A DNA stretch of 38,648 bases from CAVRUZ01 sp963724495 (GTDB lineage: Bacteria > Actinomycetota > Actinomycetes > Propionibacteriales > DAIQRJ01): the NCBI GenBank assembly GCA_963724495.1, contig CAVRUZ010000004.1:1-38648 (forward strand). Reading direction: 5' to 3'. Below the pieces are notes generated by a model that worked only from the letters and a program-made list of their open reading frames with translations, had not been told where the DNA came from and ran no database searches. Position numbers and translations under genes: made by a program. Every line of letters begins with the position of its first letter. Position 1 is the stretch's first letter. Shown here piece by piece: positions 18,178 to 25,892 of the stretch.

Positions 18178-19555
18178 CGTCGGGTCGAGGACGCCGTTGA
18201 CCCGCCGGCTGCTTACCGGGTGGGGGCGGCACGCGGGCACGGTGTCGGAGGTGGCGCGGCCACGTTCGCAGGCCGAGGTGGTCGCCCTGCTGCGGGACCT
18301 GCCAGAGCGCGGCGGCCTCGCCCGCGGTTACGGCCGTGGCTACGGCGACTGCGCCCAGGACTCCGGCGGCCTCGTGCTCGACATGACCGGACTCGCGCCG
18401 GACCTCTCCGTCGACGTCGAGACCGCCACCGTGACGGCCTCCGCCGGGATCAGCATCGACACGCTGATCGAGACGCTCGTCCCCCTTGGCTTCTTCGTCC
18501 CGGTGACACCGGGTACCCGCACGGTCAGCGTGGGCGGGGCGCTCGCGGCCGACGTGCACGGAAAGAACCACCACGTCGACGGGTCCTTCGGCGCCGCGGT
18601 CACCTCGCTGGACCTCGCGCTTCCTGGTGGCGAGGTACGGAGGCTGGCTCCGGACGGCGACGACCCTGACGCCTTCTGGGCGACGATCGGCGGCATGGGC
18701 CTGACCGGGGTGATAACTGCGGCCACCTTCTCGGTCGTGCCGATCGAGTCGTCGCGGTGCGTCGTCGACACCGAACGGGCGGCCGACCTCGATGAGGCCC
18801 TCGAGCTGATGACCAGCGGTGACGACAACTACCGCTACACGGTCACGTGGATCGACCTGATGGCACGCGGATCATCGATGGGTCGCAGTGTGCTGACACG
18901 CGGCGACTTCGCCACGCTCGACCAGCTCGACGGGAAGCCGGCGAGGGATCCCCTGGCCTACAAGTCCAAAGTCCTCGCGGCGGCACCGCCGTGGTCGCCG
19001 CCGATGGTGAACCGCCTGACGATCACTGCGTTCAACGAGATGTGGTTCCGCAAGGCGCCCAAGCTGCGCCGCGGAGAGATTCAGGGCCTGCAGAAGTTCT
19101 TCCACCCGCTCGACATGGTGTCGGGCTGGAACCGGCTGTACGGGAGTCCGGGCTTCGTGCAGTACCAGTTCGTGCTGCCGTACGGGGAAGAGGAGACACT
19201 GCGCACGGTCGTCGGAAAGTTGTCCGAGTCCCGCGTCGTCACGTTCCTCACCGTGCTCAAACGCTTCGGCCCAGGTAACCCCGGATTCCTGTCCTTTCCC
19301 AAGCCAGGTTGGACTCTCGCCATGGATTTCCCCCTCGGTCAGGACCAGTTGGCGACGCTGCTCCCACAGCTGGACGAGCTGGTGGTCGGGGCCGGCGGTC
19401 GCCACTACTTCGCCAAGGATTCGGTCACGACCCCGGACATGATCCGGCGTGGCTATCCGCGGCTGGAGGAGTGGCGGGCAGTCCGTGACCGGCTCGACCC
19501 AGGACGCCGGATGGTCTCCGATCTGGCCCGACGACTCCAACTTCTCGAGGCGTGA
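18167..19555 (+). CDS. dprE1: Decaprenylphosphoryl-beta-D-ribose 2'-oxidase DprE1
   Basis: A 462-residue FAD-linked oxidoreductase that oxidises the ribose 2'-OH of decaprenylphosphoryl ribose; with DprE2 it epimerises ribose to arabinose. The FAD domain shows RGYGRGYGDCAQDSGG (53-68) and AADVHGKNHHVDGSFG (127-142) with the conserved His131; the active-site Lys417 is in YFAKDS. From recalled homology, the residue matching M. tuberculosis Cys387 (GWNICVDFP) is Ala385 here (GWTLAMDFP). The length equals the mycobacterial enzyme (461). The ATG at 18167 lies inside the ubiA 3' end, and four bases separate its stop from dprE2. Confidence 0.95.
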   Translation: MSADVGSRTPLTRRLLTGWGRHAGTVSEVARPRSQAEVVALLRDLPERGGLARGYGRGYGDCAQDSGGLVLDMTGLAPDLSVDVETATVTASAGISIDTLIETLVPLGFFVPVTPGTRTVSVGGALAADVHGKNHHVDGSFGAAVTSLDLALPGGEVRRLAPDGDDPDAFWATIGGMGLTGVITAATFSVVPIESSRCVVDTERAADLDEALELMTSGDDNYRYTVTWIDLMARGSSMGRSVLTRGDFATLDQLDGKPARDPLAYKSKVLAAAPPWSPPMVNRLTITAFNEMWFRKAPKLRRGEIQGLQKFFHPLDMVSGWNRLYGSPGFVQYQFVLPYGEEETLRTVVGKLSESRVVTFLTVLKRFGPGNPGFLSFPKPGWTLAMDFPLGQDQLATLLPQLDELVVGAGGRHYFAKDSVTTPDMIRRGYPRLEEWRAVRDRLDPGRRMVSDLARRLQLLEA

Positions 19556-19559
19556 GGCG

Positions 19560-20315
19560 ATGAAGGACGCATTCGGCCGGGTCCGTTCGGTGCTGCTGCT
19601 GGGCGGCCGGAGTGACATCGGGCTCGCCGTGGTCTCCCGGCTGGTCAACGACGGCGCCACCCGAGTGGTCCTCGCCGCCCGTGCAGGTGTCGACGAGGAG
19701 ACGCTGGAACTGCTCCGTCGCCCCGGAGTCGAAGTCAGCTCGCTCGACTTCGACGGTGGCGACCCGGAATCCCATCCAGCGTTGATCGAGCAGGCATTCG
19801 CTGTGCTCGGTGACGTCGACGTCGTGCTCGACGCCTTCGGTGTCCTGGGGTCGAACGAGCAGTTCGAGGGGGACCCGGTGTACGCGGCCGAGTCGACCAT
19901 GACGAACTTCGGCGGTCACGTGTCGGTGGGACTGCTCGTTGCCGACCGGCTCAAGCGCCAGGGGCACGGAACGCTCGTCGTGCTCTCCAGCGTCGCCGGC
20001 GTGCGCGTCCGCAAGGCCAACTACGTCTATGGAGCGGCCAAGGCCGGCCTCGACGGCTTCGCCACCGGGCTGTCCGACGCGCTGCACGGCAGTGGGGCGA
20101 CGGTCATGGTGGTCCGGCCGGGCTTCGTGCTCAGCAGCATGACCGAAGGCATGTCGCCGGCTCCGATGGCGGTCAGCCCCGACCAGGTCGCCGATGCCGT
20201 GGTGAGCGGGCTCCGCAAGGGCAGCACAGTGGTGTGGGTCCCGGCCAAGCTGGGCGCGATGTTCGGTGTCCTGCGCAACGTCCCACGCGCCGTCTGGCGC
20301 AGAATGCCGCGATGA
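19560..20315 (+). CDS. dprE2: Decaprenylphosphoryl-2-keto-D-erythro-pentose reductase DprE2
   Basis: A 251-residue short-chain dehydrogenase/reductase, the NADH-dependent partner of DprE1 that reduces the keto sugar to decaprenylphosphoryl-arabinose. The cofactor motif is the DprE2-like GGRSDIGLA (15-23) instead of classic TGxxxGIG. The catalytic Ser is in VLSSVAG (141-147), and Tyr157 and Lys161 form YGAAK. The C-terminal VVWVPAKLGAMFGVLRNVPRA is typical of the family. The ATG at 19560 is four bases after dprE1, and its stop overlaps the next start (ATGA). Confidence 0.95.
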   Translation: MKDAFGRVRSVLLLGGRSDIGLAVVSRLVNDGATRVVLAARAGVDEETLELLRRPGVEVSSLDFDGGDPESHPALIEQAFAVLGDVDVVLDAFGVLGSNEQFEGDPVYAAESTMTNFGGHVSVGLLVADRLKRQGHGTLVVLSSVAGVRVRKANYVYGAAKAGLDGFATGLSDALHGSGATVMVVRPGFVLSSMTEGMSPAPMAVSPDQVADAVVSGLRKGSTVVWVPAKLGAMFGVLRNVPRAVWRRMPR

Positions 20316-21121
20316 CGTCAGCCACCGACGATGGTCGCGGCGGCGACGCGACCATCCCGCTCACTGTTGCCACGTTCAACATTCGCTACGGCCACGCCGA
20401 CGACGGCGAAAACTCCTGGCCACTGCGGCGTGCCGCCCTGCGTGATCAGCTGCTGGCCGTCGACTGGCAGTTCCTCGGTCTGCAGGAGGTCGTGCCCCTA
20501 CAGCTCGCCTACCTGCGCGACGAGATCCCGCACACCGAGTACGCGTCGGTGGGCCGTGACGACGGACTGCTGGCCGGCGAGCACTGCTCGGTCTTCGTCA
20601 ACAGCCCGGACTGGACCCTCGACTCCGCCGACGTGCACTGGCTCTCCGAGCAGCCCGAGACGCCCGGTTCGGTCGGCTGGGACGCGACCCTCCCGCGCAT
20701 CGTGACCATCACCCGGGCCACGCATCGCCCCACCGGCACCCAGATCGGCTTCGCCAACACCCACTTCTGCTATCAGGGCGACACCGCGCGGATGGAGTCG
20801 GCCAGGCTCATCGACCGCTGGCTCACCGCCGAGGCCGACGCCCGGGCCTGGATCCTCGTCGGCGACTTCAACCTCGAGCCCGGCTCGCCACCGCTGCAGT
20901 TCCTGCGCGAGCAGGGCTGGGTCTCGGCGGTTCCCGACGGGGCAGGCGGCACCAACCACGCCTTCGCCGGCGGCACCGACAAGGGCCAGATCGACCACAT
21001 CCTCGTGTCGCCCGACATCGCCGTCGCCGGATGGGCGGTCGAACGAGAGATGATCGACGGTCACTGGCCGAGCGACCACTACCTCGTGCGGGCGGACCTG
21101 CAGATCCCGGCCGCCGACTGA
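20312..21121 (+). CDS. Endonuclease/exonuclease/phosphatase (EEP) family hydrolase
   Basis: A 269-residue EEP-fold phosphodiesterase/phosphatase (DNase I-like). Active-site motifs in order are VATFNIRYG (Asn), FLGLQEVVP (Glu), ANTHF (His), LVGDFNLEPGSPP (Asp/Asn) and the C-terminal WPSDHYLV (Asp-His). No signal peptide is seen, so it is cytosolic. It is the last of the coupled HAD-ubiA-dprE1-dprE2-EEP set, its ATG overlapping the dprE2 stop. Related stand-alone proteins act on nucleotides, inositol phosphates or phospholipids. A link to polyprenyl-sugar metabolism is suggested only by co-location. Confidence 0.9.
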   Translation: MTSATDDGRGGDATIPLTVATFNIRYGHADDGENSWPLRRAALRDQLLAVDWQFLGLQEVVPLQLAYLRDEIPHTEYASVGRDDGLLAGEHCSVFVNSPDWTLDSADVHWLSEQPETPGSVGWDATLPRIVTITRATHRPTGTQIGFANTHFCYQGDTARMESARLIDRWLTAEADARAWILVGDFNLEPGSPPLQFLREQGWVSAVPDGAGGTNHAFAGGTDKGQIDHILVSPDIAVAGWAVEREMIDGHWPSDHYLVRADLQIPAAD

Positions 21122-21202
21122 CGGCGGCTGGTGGCGGCCATTCCCGGCCGCTGCCGTCGTGCGTCCCGGCGTCGCCTCGACCGGCCGCATAGGTTCGACG
21201 GC

Positions 21203-22360
21203 ATGGCCCTGCGTCACGTCCGTAAGCGCACCTGGGCCATCGGCGTCTGCATCGCGCTCGTCGTCGGTCTCGGCACGATCGCCCTGGTGCGGCACTACCT
21301 CGCCGGCTTGCGCGCCGAGACCGCGTATCGCAACGCCCTCGCCAACAACCCGGCCTGGGCGCCACAGGGCGAACTCGTGGGCGACGCGGACTTCGTCACC
21401 GACGCCCTGCGCAACGTGACCAACGTCCAGTCGATCCTGTTCGCCGGCAGTGCGTACGGGCCCGGCGGCGCCGCGGCCACCCCGACGATCGTCTTGCTGA
21501 CCAGCGAGGAGAAGTACGCCCCTTGGGCCAACAAGGTCGTCACGATGTGGAAGGTCGGCCGGTCGTGGCAGGTCACCGAGAGCGGCCTGTGGTCCTCGCG
21601 CAACCCGGTGATGACGCTGCCCGTGCGTCCGGCGAATCTGCTTTACCCACAGGGCAAACGCGACGGAACCGTGGTCATGGTCGCCAAGGGCACACCCGAC
21701 ATCACCGTGCACGACATCGACGGCAGTGCTGCCCAGTCGAGTGCGGCCGACGAGCTGACGGTGACCGAGGGCCTGGCCTACGTCCCTGCCGATGCCGGCG
21801 GCGACCGTCCGGAGTGCCTCGTCTACGAAGTCGGCGGCCGCGGGGTCACCTCGCCCGGCATGGAGGCGCCCGTCGAGACGAATGACGCCACCGGGCTCAC
21901 CGGTGCCGTGAATGCCCTCCACACCGCTCGTGGATGCGCCAGCGGCGCCAGCGGCTCCACCGACGTGGCGATCCGCGCGGACGAGCCGATGGCAGTGCAG
22001 GCCCGTGGACGGGTGTCCATGGCAGGTGGCACCGTCGACGCGTTCTCCGTGCGTCGGTGGACCTTCGACACCAGCCTCGGGACGATTCTGCTCGCCGGAT
22101 CCGACGGCGTCCTGGTCGGCAAGCCGGTGCCCTGGACCGGGTATGCCGCCGGTTCGCCACCGCTGGCCGTGACGGTCGGCGCTGCCGATGGCAGGCCGGC
22201 ACTCGTCGTCGTGGACTCGGGCCGGCTCGAGTCGATACCCGAGCTGCCCCAGTCGTCCGGTGGGGACACGACGGTGATCGAGGGTGCTCCCCCGGTCGCC
22301 CTGGTGACCCTGGACGACAGCGGCCTGCCGACCACCACGTCGGTCGTTCCGCGAGGCTGA
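21203..22360 (+). CDS. Membrane-anchored protein of unknown function
   Basis: A 385-residue protein that I do not recognise. It has a basic N-terminus (RHVRKR), one transmembrane helix (about residues 10-30, WAIGVCIALVVGLGTIALV) and a large, presumably extracytoplasmic domain, rich in beta-strand-like segments, with only two cysteines (in RPECLVY and ARGCASG). The ending is Pro/Thr/Ser-rich. No ribosome-binding site is seen, but TAGGTT lies just upstream (from 21191), so a leaderless transcript starting at or near the ATG is possible. It follows the arabinan operon after an 81-base gap. An envelope role is possible but unproven. Confidence 0.75.
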   Translation: MALRHVRKRTWAIGVCIALVVGLGTIALVRHYLAGLRAETAYRNALANNPAWAPQGELVGDADFVTDALRNVTNVQSILFAGSAYGPGGAAATPTIVLLTSEEKYAPWANKVVTMWKVGRSWQVTESGLWSSRNPVMTLPVRPANLLYPQGKRDGTVVMVAKGTPDITVHDIDGSAAQSSAADELTVTEGLAYVPADAGGDRPECLVYEVGGRGVTSPGMEAPVETNDATGLTGAVNALHTARGCASGASGSTDVAIRADEPMAVQARGRVSMAGGTVDAFSVRRWTFDTSLGTILLAGSDGVLVGKPVPWTGYAAGSPPLAVTVGAADGRPALVVVDSGRLESIPELPQSSGGDTTVIEGAPPVALVTLDDSGLPTTTSVVPRG

Positions 22361-22412
22361 TGGGTCCATACCCGCCGAGAAGGACAACCCACGCACGACG
22401 GGACAGGAGCCG

Positions 22413-23408
22413 ATGGCACTACCTCGAGTGATCGTCCTGAGCCGGGCGGGCCACCACAGCGTGTCCGACGACCTACGCCGGCAGCTCGACGACGTCGCGG
22501 AGATCCGATTCGTCGTGTGCCAGCACTCTCCCGATCCGACCGCTGCTGCCGCCCTGCTCGAGGGCGCGCAGGTGCTGGCGGCGACGAACATCTCCCTGCC
22601 CCTGCTGAGCGACTCGCTCCTCGACCGGTGCCCGGGCCTGCGGCACGTCGTGGTCTATGCCACCGGCCACGAGCATGTCGATGCCGAGCTGCTCGCGCGG
22701 CGGGGCATCTCGCTCAGCGTGCTGCCCCACTACGCGACCAACGCGGTGGCAGAGCACGCACTCGCGATGCTGCTGGCCCTGACCTGCCGGATTTCCCTGG
22801 CGAACGACCGCAGCCGGGGATTGACCTCGACCGAGGTCAGCTTGCGCGGGGTGGAGCTGACCCAGCGGGTGGCCGGGGTGATCGGCGTGGGCCGGATCGG
22901 CACGCGTCTGGTCGAGCTGCTCCGCGGTCTTGGGGTCCCAGTCCTCGGCAACGACACCGACCCTGCTGCGGTTGCCGCGGCGGTCGAGTCCGGAGTCGAG
23001 ATGGTCCCGCTCACCACCCTGCTCCGTGCGTCGAACCTGGTGGCCGTCGCGGCCTCCACCATCGCCGGACAGCCGCCGATCCTCGGCCGGCAGGAACTCC
23101 TGGAGCTTCCGCAGGGGGCGTTCGTCGTGAATGTGGGACGGGCCGTGCTCGTGGACACCGACGCGATGGTTGCGGCAGTCCGGCTCGGGCTCGTCCGCGG
23201 TTACGCCGTCGACGACATCGTCCTCGATCCGGCCGAGCACGCCGATCTCCTCAGCCAGGGGCGCATCCTGCAGACCGCCCACAGCGCCTGGTGGAAGGAC
23301 GAGGCGCTGGCCCGCGGCTCGGTGATGTTCGGCGAGGCCATCCTCGCCGCCGTACGCGGCCAGCCCGTGGACGTTGTCCGCACCCGACCGGAGGTCCTAC
23401 CCCGATGA
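22413..23408 (+). CDS. D-2-hydroxyacid dehydrogenase family protein
   Basis: A 331-residue NAD(P)-dependent dehydrogenase of the D-isomer-specific 2-hydroxyacid family (phosphoglycerate/glycerate dehydrogenase-like). The Rossmann motif is GVIGVGRIGTRLVELL (about 149-164). The catalytic Arg lies in NVGRAVLVD, and the catalytic His in LQTAHSAWW replaces the usual PHxA context. The segment AASTIAGQPP differs from the typical HxPLTxET loop, so the substrate may be unusual. A strong AGGAG precedes the ATG at 22413. The stop overlaps the membrane-protein start (ATGA), suggesting the two act together. Confidence 0.88.
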   Translation: MALPRVIVLSRAGHHSVSDDLRRQLDDVAEIRFVVCQHSPDPTAAAALLEGAQVLAATNISLPLLSDSLLDRCPGLRHVVVYATGHEHVDAELLARRGISLSVLPHYATNAVAEHALAMLLALTCRISLANDRSRGLTSTEVSLRGVELTQRVAGVIGVGRIGTRLVELLRGLGVPVLGNDTDPAAVAAAVESGVEMVPLTTLLRASNLVAVAASTIAGQPPILGRQELLELPQGAFVVNVGRAVLVDTDAMVAAVRLGLVRGYAVDDIVLDPAEHADLLSQGRILQTAHSAWWKDEALARGSVMFGEAILAAVRGQPVDVVRTRPEVLPR

Positions 23409-24113
23409 CCGTGTCCACCGAGTCGGCCGACTCGACTCCAGACATCGCCGTCTCCGCCAGGTCGCGAGTCGTCATCGCTCTCGCGGTCGTGTGGATGGTG
23501 TCGCCCTTGATCCTCGCGGCGACCCGCTGGCCCCGCTACTGGATCTGGATAGCCCCGGAGGAATCACCGATGACCTGGCTGGAGTCGGTCGTCCTGGTGC
23601 TCAGCGCGGCCACCTGCCTGCTGGCCGTTTACGTGACCCGGTTGGCGTCCGGCCCCCGTGTCGGCTCTCGCCGCCGCGACCCTGCGACGGCGTGGGCCGT
23701 ACTGGCATGGGGGTTCGCGGCGCTGGCCTTCGACGAACGCTTCAGCGTGCACGAACGAGTCCGCGACGGCTACCTGGCTCCGAACGGCGTGCGCATCCCG
23801 TTACTGCCCTGGGTTGCGGCCGGTGACTTCCTGTTGCTGCTCGTCGCTCTGGTGGGGCTCGCGGTCCTGCCGCTGGTATGGCGGTGCTTCCGCGGCGATC
23901 GACTGGCCGCAGTGGCTCATGCTCAGCGGCATCGGCCTTGCCCTGGTGGCAGTGGGGATGGACTCGATCGACCCGAGTACCTGGACGGTCGGGCAGGAAC
24001 GGGTGCAGCAGTCGCTGGAGGAGGTGGTCGAGCTCGGCAGCGGACTCGCGTTCCTCGGTGCGGCCGTGGTCAGGCTCCTCGACCTGCTCGGCCGGCGCTT
24101 CGCTCCGGCCTAG
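23405..24113 (+). CDS. Six-helix membrane protein of unknown function, frameshifted
   Basis: About 235 residues if repaired. Four hydrophobic segments lie in the first frame (to about 23900), ending LPLVWRCF. The other frame then supplies two more helices, WLMLSGIGLALVAVGMDSID and VELGSGLAFLGAAVVRLLDLL, to the stop at 24113. The break near 23900-23922 fits one inserted base. Between helices 3 and 4 is FDERFSVHERVRDGY, and further on DSIDPSTW and QQSLEEVVELGS. Conserved-looking Asp, Glu and His at the membrane face recall metal-dependent membrane hydrolases, but I cannot name a family. It is translationally coupled to the hydroxyacid dehydrogenase. Confidence 0.7.
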
Positions 24114-24124
24114 CAACAGGGTCC

Positions 24125-24703
24125 TCAGAGCCGGGCGGCGTCAGCCTCGTTGGGGTCCGGGCGGTCGCTGTCGATCCGCGAGTGGGCCGCGATGGAATGC
24201 AGCGCGCGCAGGACCGCGCCCGCCTCGGCTCCCCAGCTGGACAGATACCCGAACTGCCACCAGAACAGCGCCTCGTCCTTTCGCCCCGCGGCGTAGTGCG
24301 CCAGCCCGTGCTGCAGGTTCGAGGCCACGTCGGCAAGGTCGTCGGACATGCGCATGGTCACGAACTCGGGGTTGGGCGTGTAGGGGTCGAACACCTCGAT
24401 GTACTCGTCCAGACCCGTGAGCATGGTGGCCAGCCGGTCGCGGAGTTCGTCGAGCTCGGGTTCGACTCCGGCGTCGGGCTCGAACCGCTCGTTGGGCACG
24501 ACGTCGTCGATTGCGCCCAAGCGGCCGCCGGCCAGCATCAGCTGGCTGACTTCCAAGAGCAGCAACGGGACGCCGATCGCGGGGTCACCGTTTCGGGCGA
24601 TCTCGCGCAACGACAGCAGGAACGCCCTGATCTGGGTGGCGATGTCATCTGCGAACGCGTCGTCGAGTGCGGCCGCGCTGCGGGCCAGGCTTGCCTCGGG
24701 CAT
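24125..24703 (-). CDS. DUF5063 domain-containing protein
   Basis: A 192-residue all-helical cytosolic protein of the DUF5063 family, which in actinobacteria is usually found next to recR. Typical segments are LARSAAALDDAFADDIATQI, GGRLGAIDDVVPNERFEPD and YAAGRKDEALFWWQFGYLSS near the end. No catalytic motif is visible and the function is unknown. It lies 119 bases downstream of recR on the same strand. The tandem repeat at 24777-24837 occupies about half of that gap. Confidence 0.9.
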   Translation of the reverse strand: MPEASLARSAAALDDAFADDIATQIRAFLLSLREIARNGDPAIGVPLLLLEVSQLMLAGGRLGAIDDVVPNERFEPDAGVEPELDELRDRLATMLTGLDEYIEVFDPYTPNPEFVTMRMSDDLADVASNLQHGLAHYAAGRKDEALFWWQFGYLSSWGAEAGAVLRALHSIAAHSRIDSDRPDPNEADAARL

Positions 24704-24776
24704 CTGTCGCTCTCATCTCCCCGGTCGGTGACCGCCGGTCATCGGGTTGTCATCCTGCCAGAGCCGGACGACAGCT

Positions 24777-24837
24777 CACATGTCATCCAACGAGCGTCAC
24801 ATCTCACAACGAGCGTCACATCTCATCCGACGAGCGG
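24777..24837. repeat. Tandem repeat of about 21 bp spanning the recR stop
   Basis: Three head-to-tail units: CACATGTCATCCAACGAGCG (24777-24797), CACATCTCACAACGAGCG (24798-24816, two bases shorter) and CACATCTCATCCGACGAGCG (24817-24837). The third unit carries the last codons and the TGA of recR on the minus strand, so the array looks like a duplication of the recR tail into the downstream gap. Confidence 0.85.
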
Positions 24838-25422
24838 CCGTCGGCCCGAGAACGCCCTGCCGAGCGTGACCTCGTCGGCGTACTCGAGGTCGCCGCCGAC
24901 CGGCAGCCCGCTCGCGAGCCTGGTCACCTTCAGCTGGAGCGGGCCGAGCGTGCGGGCCAGGTACGTGGCCGTGGCCTCGCCCTCGAGGTTGGGATTGGTC
25001 GCCAGGATGATCTCGGTCACGACGCCGTCGGCGAGCCGGCCGAGCAGTTCTCGGATGCGCAGGTCGTCGGGACCGCGGCCGTCGATCGGGCTGATCGATC
25101 CGCCGAGCACGTGGTAGCGGCCGCGGAACTCGCGGGTCCGCTCGATCGCCACGACGTCCTTGGGCTCCTCGACAACGCACAAGACGGTGAGGTCGCGCCG
25201 CGGGTCACGGCACACCCGGCACAGCTCGGCCTCGGCGACGTTGCCGCACAGGTCGCAGAACCGGACGGTCTCCTTCATCTTCACCAGGATCTCGGCCAGC
25301 CTGGTGATGTCGGTCGGATCGCCCGCGAGCAGATAGAAGGCGATGCGCTGCGCGCCCTTGGGCCCGACGCCGGGCAGCCGGCCGAGCTCGTCGATCAGGT
25401 CCTGGACGACGCCTTCGTACAT
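24823..25422 (-). CDS. recR: Recombination mediator protein RecR
   Basis: A 199-residue RecR, which with RecO/RecF helps load RecA at gapped DNA. Domains in order are an HhH-like N-terminus (IDELGRLPGVGPKGAQRIAF), a C4 zinc finger (CDLCGNVAEAELCRVC, about 57-72), a Toprim domain (LCVVEEPKDVVAIERTREF) and the C-terminal LARTLGPLQLKVTRLASGLP. It sits between ybaB and DUF5063 in the standard dnaX-ybaB-recR order, 7 bases after ybaB. The last codons are part of a tandem repeat, but the protein end (GRRPLVG) looks normal. Confidence 0.97.
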   Translation of the reverse strand: MYEGVVQDLIDELGRLPGVGPKGAQRIAFYLLAGDPTDITRLAEILVKMKETVRFCDLCGNVAEAELCRVCRDPRRDLTVLCVVEEPKDVVAIERTREFRGRYHVLGGSISPIDGRGPDDLRIRELLGRLADGVVTEIILATNPNLEGEATATYLARTLGPLQLKVTRLASGLPVGGDLEYADEVTLGRAFSGRRPLVG

Positions 25423-25429
25423 GCCCGGG

Positions 25430-25786
25430 TCAGCTGCCGAACGGCAGGCCGGGCAGCCCGCCCGGCACCTGGCCCGCCAGCGGACCCATGGCCTCCTGGG
25501 TCAACGCCCGTGCCTGCACCGAGGCGTCACGCAGAGCTGCGACCACGAGGTCGGCGATGGTGGCCATGGCGTCGGGATCGGCCGCGTCGTAGGCCTCCGG
25601 CGAGATCGTCAGGCTCTTCACCTCACCGGTGGCGGTGGTGACGACCGTGACCAGCTCTCCGCCGGCGGTGCCGGTGACCTCGGTCTCGGCGAGGCGCTGC
25701 TGGGCCTGGCCCAACTGCTCGGTCATCTGCTGAGCCTGGGCGAACAGGGCGTTGAGGTCAGGGCTGTTGGTGCCGTCGCCGAACAT
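25430..25786 (-). CDS. YbaB/EbfC family nucleoid-associated protein
   Basis: A 118-residue small DNA-binding protein of the YbaB/EbfC family, encoded between dnaX and recR as in most bacteria. It has the Gln-rich N-terminal helix (FAQAQQMTEQLGQAQQRLAE), the central GTAGGELVTVVTTATGEVKSL sheet segment in shorter pieces, and a Gly/Pro-rich tail (GQVPGGLPGLPFGS). It forms dimers that bind DNA with little sequence preference. About 106 bases separate it from dnaX. Confidence 0.95.
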   Translation of the reverse strand: MFGDGTNSPDLNALFAQAQQMTEQLGQAQQRLAETEVTGTAGGELVTVVTTATGEVKSLTISPEAYDAADPDAMATIADLVVAALRDASVQARALTQEAMGPLAGQVPGGLPGLPFGS

Positions 25787-25892
25787 CGATCCTCCATGGC
25801 CTTGTCGTGCGCGGTCTGTCTTCCCACCCTACGGTCTGGCGGGGTCACCGCCCTGGGGCACGACCCAGTCCAGCCCGCCGGCCCGGGAGCGC

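Noticed and set aside
20498..22591. Very long minus-strand open frame (about 700 codons) opposite the EEP gene and the membrane-anchored gene
   Set aside because: It is an antisense shadow typical of high-GC DNA; its translation is low-complexity with no recognisable domain.
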